Shown: positions 60,146-64,000 of the stretch, in pieces
Position numbering within the stretch: position 1 is the stretch's first letter
How the letters are laid out: the number at the start of each line of letters is the position of its first letter
Source of the DNA: Calcarisporiella thermophila CBS 279.70
Lineage: Eukaryota > Calcarisporiellomycota
Assembly (NCBI RefSeq): GCF_041956535.1
Contig: NW_027192197.1
Coordinates: 747,264-811,263, forward strand
Length of the DNA: 64,000 nt
Direction of reading: 5' to 3'
Translations under genes and position numbers: made by a program
Notes under the pieces: model-generated
Told to the model about the DNA's origin: nothing
Database searches by the model: none
Seen by the model: only the letters and a program-made list of their open reading frames with translations

Positions 60146-60999
60146 ATGACAACCACAATACACCGAAAAGTACTTACCCATCTTTCGGATTTCCGACGCG
60201 CCCTAAAATTATGGTCTGACCTAAACGGCGATGGGCTCACCGTGGCCAATGTGTTAATGAACGCGCGTCTAGAGGAGAGGTTGTTTTAGCTTATACCGGA
60301 TGAGCATTTTAGAATTATTTTGTTTTCCAGTAATGCTTATCGCGTAAAATTTTCTCTCCAGAGTAGATTCGTAGATCATTCTGATTGTTGGCATCCATCG
60401 TTGATTGACTTTGAGAACTTGAAAGAGAAATACGAAGAGAAAATGGTCGAAAGAGTACAGGAGTTAAAAGGGAATCTAGAAGCAATTTTGGAGAAGATGG
60501 TAAAATGCCAGTTCGAAAAATGAGGCAGTTTGGAAACTTCATATAGATTATGATTCTGTTGGTATAAACTACGATTAGAGACAACAATATTTGAAAATTC
60601 AGACACAAGTTTTGCGGTTAGAAGAGGCACGGATTCGGGCCTGTGAATTGTATGGGCAAGAGTTTGTATACGAGCGGCCATTATTTCGAACATGTACACT
60701 CGACAAAATTGGTGAGTAAACTATAGAGGATTGAATCTCTTTTAGCTGGCAGCATGCTCATGATACCTTCAGCAATCTATACACAGCAAATATTTTCGAA
60801 TTATACCAGGGAGCTTGAACTTAAGCAATCCCTAGTAGCAAAACTAGCTAATATCACTGAGCAAGAGGTGGGAACCGTGCTACTCTCAGCGTGGTTGAAT
60901 CAGCCTTTCTTAGACACATCGCTAGAGAGAGAGTTTGAGGAGCTCATCGAAGTGGAGACGAATCCAATTTCGCCTTCAGCTGCTGGACCAGAAACGTGA
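60146..60999 (+). CDS. Unrecognised small helical protein (4 exons)
   Basis: Exons 60146-60279, 60331-60499, 60603-60711 and 60746-60999 join in phase to 221 aa. Most introns have ordinary borders (GTTGTT...TTCCAG, GTAAAA...TTCAG, GTGAGT...TTTTAG). The product starts LTHLSDFRRALKLWSDLN, has a charged helix (LKEKYEEKMVERVQELK), a segment YGQEFVYERPLFRTCTLDK and a final helix-rich part with EVGTVLLSAWLNQPFLD. I do not recognise a family; phase-consistent splicing and codon use argue that it is real. The third intron is only 34 nt, unusually short, so that border may be wrong. Confidence 0.6.
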
Positions 61000-61161
61000 A
61001 TAAAGAAAATATCAAGCTCACTCTTTCACCTGTGTAAATAAATTTTAATAAGCTTTATAAACTTCCTCGATAAAGATAGTCCTCTTCTGTACTCTTCTGA
61101 CAAAAACAAAAAAAAAGAACTGAGTTGTCTTGTATTTGTCATAAATGACAAAAAAATGTAT

Positions 61162-61234
61162 TGCCGGATCCCGGGATCGAACCGGGTACCTTAAGATCTT
61201 CAGTCTTACGCTCTCCCAGATGAGCTAACCCGGC
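61162..61234 (-). tRNA. tRNA-Phe (GAA)
   Basis: Folds as a standard 73-nt cloverleaf: acceptor GCCGGGT/ATCCGGC, D arm GCTC/GAGC, anticodon stem TAAGA/TCTTA with loop CTGAAGA (anticodon GAA), 5-nt variable loop, T arm CCCGG/CCGGG with TTCGATC. No intron. Confidence 0.97.
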
Positions 61235-61252
61235 TATGAGTTGGTTTTGTTG

Positions 61253-61272
61253 NNNNNNNNNNNNNNNNNNNN
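61253..61272. other. Assembly gap of 20 N
   Basis: Run of N immediately upstream of the tRNA-Phe 5' end; the true distance across it is unknown, and features on either side may not be contiguous. Confidence 1.
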
Positions 61273-62927
61273 AGTTTTTTGTCAGTTTGAAAGCATAATT
61301 GGACGTGAAATATTTTGGTATAAGATATAATCTGAAATTTATCCTAAAAAATTTTATCAATGCCAGTACTAGAGATGTGAACAGGACACGCTCTAGGAAC
61401 TGTGCTATAGGCTACTTCGTTACAACTCCCCAAAAATTGCAGTAAAATGCGTCAATGAAACTCTTCAGTATATACTTTCTTCTTATTCTGTATCTTTCTC
61501 GGTACAAGCAATTCCTCTCTACAAGGTTGGCCAGGAGCATTACCCGAGTGATTTTAACGTAGAAGTCTACCCTTCTTATAACTTGCATAAGAGACTTTTC
61601 AATAAAGATTCTTAAAAAAATTTGTCATCAAATTACCCCGCTCATTCGTGAAACCATACCAGATAGAATGAATACAGACAATGAGACCGAGAAGTCAGAG
61701 AAGAAACAAGAAGATACCAGTTAAATATCCAGTACTCCACAGGTAAATGCATCGAACATCAAACCTCTAGGATCCAAAGTATTCATCGAAATAACCGGAT
61801 TTGAACTATCCATTGTGCCAGCCAAGGGGAGCCTCGAAGTCAAAAATAATTCTATTATCAAAATGCTTTCAACTGCTCATAGCCATATATTTTTATAGTT
61901 TATCATTGCTCCTTCCTTTATGTTTTTCTTTTTTTCTTTTCACCCCTTTTTTTACATTTACTCCTTTATTTCATGTACATAAAACACATATTTCAATGTT
62001 GATGCATACCAATCCTTTTTTTTTCATTTTCTTTTCCTTTCAAGGAAGGTCAGGATCACTACCTGAGTAATTTTGATGAAGAAGCTAGCATGCCTAATTC
62101 ATTTCACTATGATACTTTACAATAATAATCCGTAGTTTAAAAAAATTATCAAAAATTGAGAAGAACGGTGCTACTCTCAAATGCATCTCTCTACCTAATC
62201 TACCTCTTGCAATCAAAAGACACTGGCTATTGACAGAGAAAAAAAAAAAATATGAAGTGGGATTCAGGCAGAAATGGGAAAGAGCTAACACAGCTTACAC
62301 ACCCAAAGCGGGTAAGTTTCATAATCAGCAAGAGGCGGACTTAATCATTGTGGAAGGGTGAGATATTTTCAGAGATACCAACAGAAGGAAGAGGGCATAG
62401 GCCGGGTGATAAAGGCGCATATCAGAGCCCAAGTACAGGATTCTTCGTTAGAAACTTCTAAAACATAAAATATTTACCGTTATCATCACGAGTGAGTAGA
62501 CTAGAGAAGCAAATACTTGTAAAAGATGTTCTCAAAGAATACCCCAAACCATTGTACGCCCTTCTTGAACTGCCCGGCCATCGTTCATATCAAAGAGTCG
62601 ACGAAACAAGCCATCGAATAGTTGGCATATCTCCGTACAATTCAATAAGGGAAAATAGCTGATTTGGTCATGGATTGAGCAAGTAAAAAGATCAACCCGT
62701 TAACAAAATCGATCAAGGATAAAAACGGTCTCATATGATAGCTCTTTAATCAATACCAGGCAGCCTGAAAGTATTTTAACCTTTTGAATAAGCCCTAGAT
62801 GCCAGGTAACTTGAAAAAAATTTAGGGTTCTATACAGATCATAATCTTGTTACCTATTATGACATAAAACTTAAACTAATGATTCAAAAAAAAAAAGAAA
62901 ACTTCGTTTCAGAGGCAGAAAAAACAA
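61273..62927. other. AT-rich, probably degenerate repeat-derived region
   Basis: No intact gene. Two related segments (about 61524-61575 and 62042-62092) share CAGGAxCAxTACCxGAGTxATTTT after an AG dinucleotide and read as related peptides (GQEHYPSDFN; GQDHYLSNFD), suggesting duplicated exon remnants. Confidence 0.4.
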
Positions 62928-63000
62928 CGAGCGTACCAGGGGTCGAACCTGGAATCTCCTGATTCGTAGTCAGGCGCCTTATCCATTTGGCCATACACCC
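62928..63000 (-). tRNA. tRNA-Arg (ACG)
   Basis: 73-nt cloverleaf: acceptor GGGTGTA/TACGCTC (two G-U pairs), D arm with box A TGGCCAAATGG, anticodon stem CCTGA/TCAGG with loop CTACGAA (anticodon ACG), T arm CCAGG/CCTGG with TTCGACC. No intron. Confidence 0.95.
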
Positions 63001-63080
63001 AAAGATCTCCATAGTGTTACGAGATAATTGGTTTTTGTACGGGGAAGTCACCTTGACAGTCACATTGACTCGAGAGCCCA

Positions 63081-63158
63081 ACGGGGGAGGGTTAGTGTAG
63101 TGGACTATCCCTGGGATGCCGATGAGAACGGCGTGGGTTCGAATCCCACCTCCCCCAC
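63081..63158 (+). ncRNA. tRNA-like element with box A, box B and encoded CCA
   Basis: GGGGGAG pairs with CTCCCCC across about 75 nt; a good box A (TAGTGTAGTGG) and perfect box B (GGTTCGAATCC) in a GTGGG/CCCAC stem are present, and the 3' end reads ACCA after the acceptor. No normal five-base-pair anticodon stem can be drawn; the only central hairpin is GCCG-ATGAGAA-CGGC directly against the T arm. It could be a decayed tRNA (Leu-GAG if that loop is the anticodon), a SINE head, or a Pol III tRNA-like RNA. Confidence 0.6.
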
Positions 63159-63730
63159 CAGCACTTACTCTTAGCTTGTGACTGCTATCCACTTGATCAG
63201 AAGCAGAGTCTTGATTATTGAAAAGATTGCCCTTAAGATAAGTACAAAAGATTACATCGGTTTCACGTACATGCTATTCACGACAACTACGATACACGCA
63301 TATCGATTGAACGTCTAGCGATCAAGGACCTATATCTCGTTATGTTAAGTCCATTGACATTAACTTCATGTAATATATGGAAATTAAATAAAAGTTTCCA
63401 TTGATTGATCAAAAAAAAAAATTCAGGAAGCGCGATATCTTTAAAGTGGAGCAGCCAATAGAATTGTTTACCGCTACGTTGCCGACCCCTCGTGGTTACT
63501 TGCCGCCCTCGGGGTTACTCTTATGCTCCCTCATGGTTACTTTGTTGAGGTTGATTGCTATTTTGTTGGTTTACCTTTGTTTATCCTTGAACACCAGTTG
63601 AGCTATTTCCTTTATCTCTTAATTCTATTTAAACCCTTCTATTTTGTTTTACTGTTCCTCACCAATCTCTTATTTTTATTATTAAGGAATCCGCACAGCT
63701 CTCCACGAAATCTCCCTTTGCCTGTAACAA
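63159..63730. other. Probable LTR or repeat sequence, no gene
   Basis: Contains repeated TGGTTACT-type motifs (63492-63543) and AT-rich DNA; the open frame 63401-63601 has a hydrophobic end but no family. Confidence 0.4.
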
Positions 63731-64000
63731 TAGTGTCTTAACTCGAGTCACATATCAAGCTATCCCAACGATATTCAAGCTCCGACATTAATTAGGAACT
63801 AGTTATAAACCAGTATTCATTAGCTTTATTAGTTAACAGGTTAAATAGTTATTATATCTTATAGTATAAAAGGAACACTCTAAGGAGAACTTCTAAGATA
63901 CATACCTTGTTCTTGAATAAACCTTTAGTTTTACCTATGTTCCCCGAGTATCCCCTAGTTATCTCGCTCTAGTTTATGACAGCTGTTACGGGGATTAGAA
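63731..64000 (+). mobile_element. Putative long terminal repeat, truncated by the window edge
   Basis: Promoter-like TATAAAAGG at 63865-63873, AATAAA at 63916-63921 about 45 bases on, and a TGTTAC-type end near 63984 have the U3-R-U5 order of a fungal LTR. No coding part is visible, so orientation and class are uncertain. Confidence 0.35.

Noticed and set aside
61801-62070. 89-codon frame with hydrophobic stretches
   Set aside because: Arises from T-rich DNA (Phe/Leu runs); no start context or homology.
63081-63158. Selenocysteine tRNA
   Set aside because: The acceptor stem can be drawn with 8 bp, but the element is only about 75 nt and no UCA anticodon loop is available.

Overview
The window is nuclear DNA of a filamentous early-diverging fungus. 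Genes are split by short GT-AG introns (about 50-95 nt, occasionally longer), and the set includes a GT71-type glycosyltransferase, kexins with furin-like catalytic motifs, fungal GATA and bZIP factors, a CDC50 subunit and a Rud3-like golgin. NB-ARC/TPR (kinesin-light-chain-like) genes, FAR1/MULE and Tc1 elements and small secreted proteins beside GC-richer housekeeping genes suggest a Mucoromycota lineage, possibly Glomeromycotina-like. That taxonomic placement is inference from content, not a search.

Layout. 1-8.6 kb: tail of an unseen gene, a bZIP factor, a GT71 glycosyltransferase, a C2-domain/coiled-coil/chitin-binding-like gene on the minus strand, and a small secreted protein rebuilt here across one intron. 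8.6-14.3 kb: two complete kexin genes facing each other tail to tail. 14.3-31 kb: an AT-rich accessory block with a 13-repeat TPR gene, a broken membrane-protein gene, a decayed NB-ARC/TPR paralogue, a MULE transposon bounded by a perfect 9-bp target duplication, a Tc1/mariner element with intact transposase, fragments of a virus-like primase/helicase, and a cysteine-rich secreted peptide. 30.9-32.3 kb: second copy of the C2/chitin-binding-like gene, carrying an 8-nt micro-exon. 33-60 kb: housekeeping-like block with a sucrose-transporter-type MFS protein (14-nt micro-exon), a PhoD-like phosphatase, a two-finger GATA factor, a secreted amidase, a membrane RING protein, an SH3/EH endocytic adaptor, a CDC50 flippase subunit, an alanyl-tRNA synthetase with a mitochondrial-type leader, and a Rud3/GMAP-210-like golgin. 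60-64 kb: an unrecognised four-exon gene, tRNA-Phe(GAA), a 20-N assembly gap, tRNA-Arg(ACG), a tRNA-like element with encoded CCA, and a probable LTR running off the edge.

Functionally, several genes belong to the secretory and endomembrane system (golgin, flippase subunit, kexins, glycosyltransferase, EH adaptor, C2 proteins), but nothing in the sequence shows co-regulation. All exon models come from reading splice sites and reading frames by eye; joined lengths were checked to be multiples of three.
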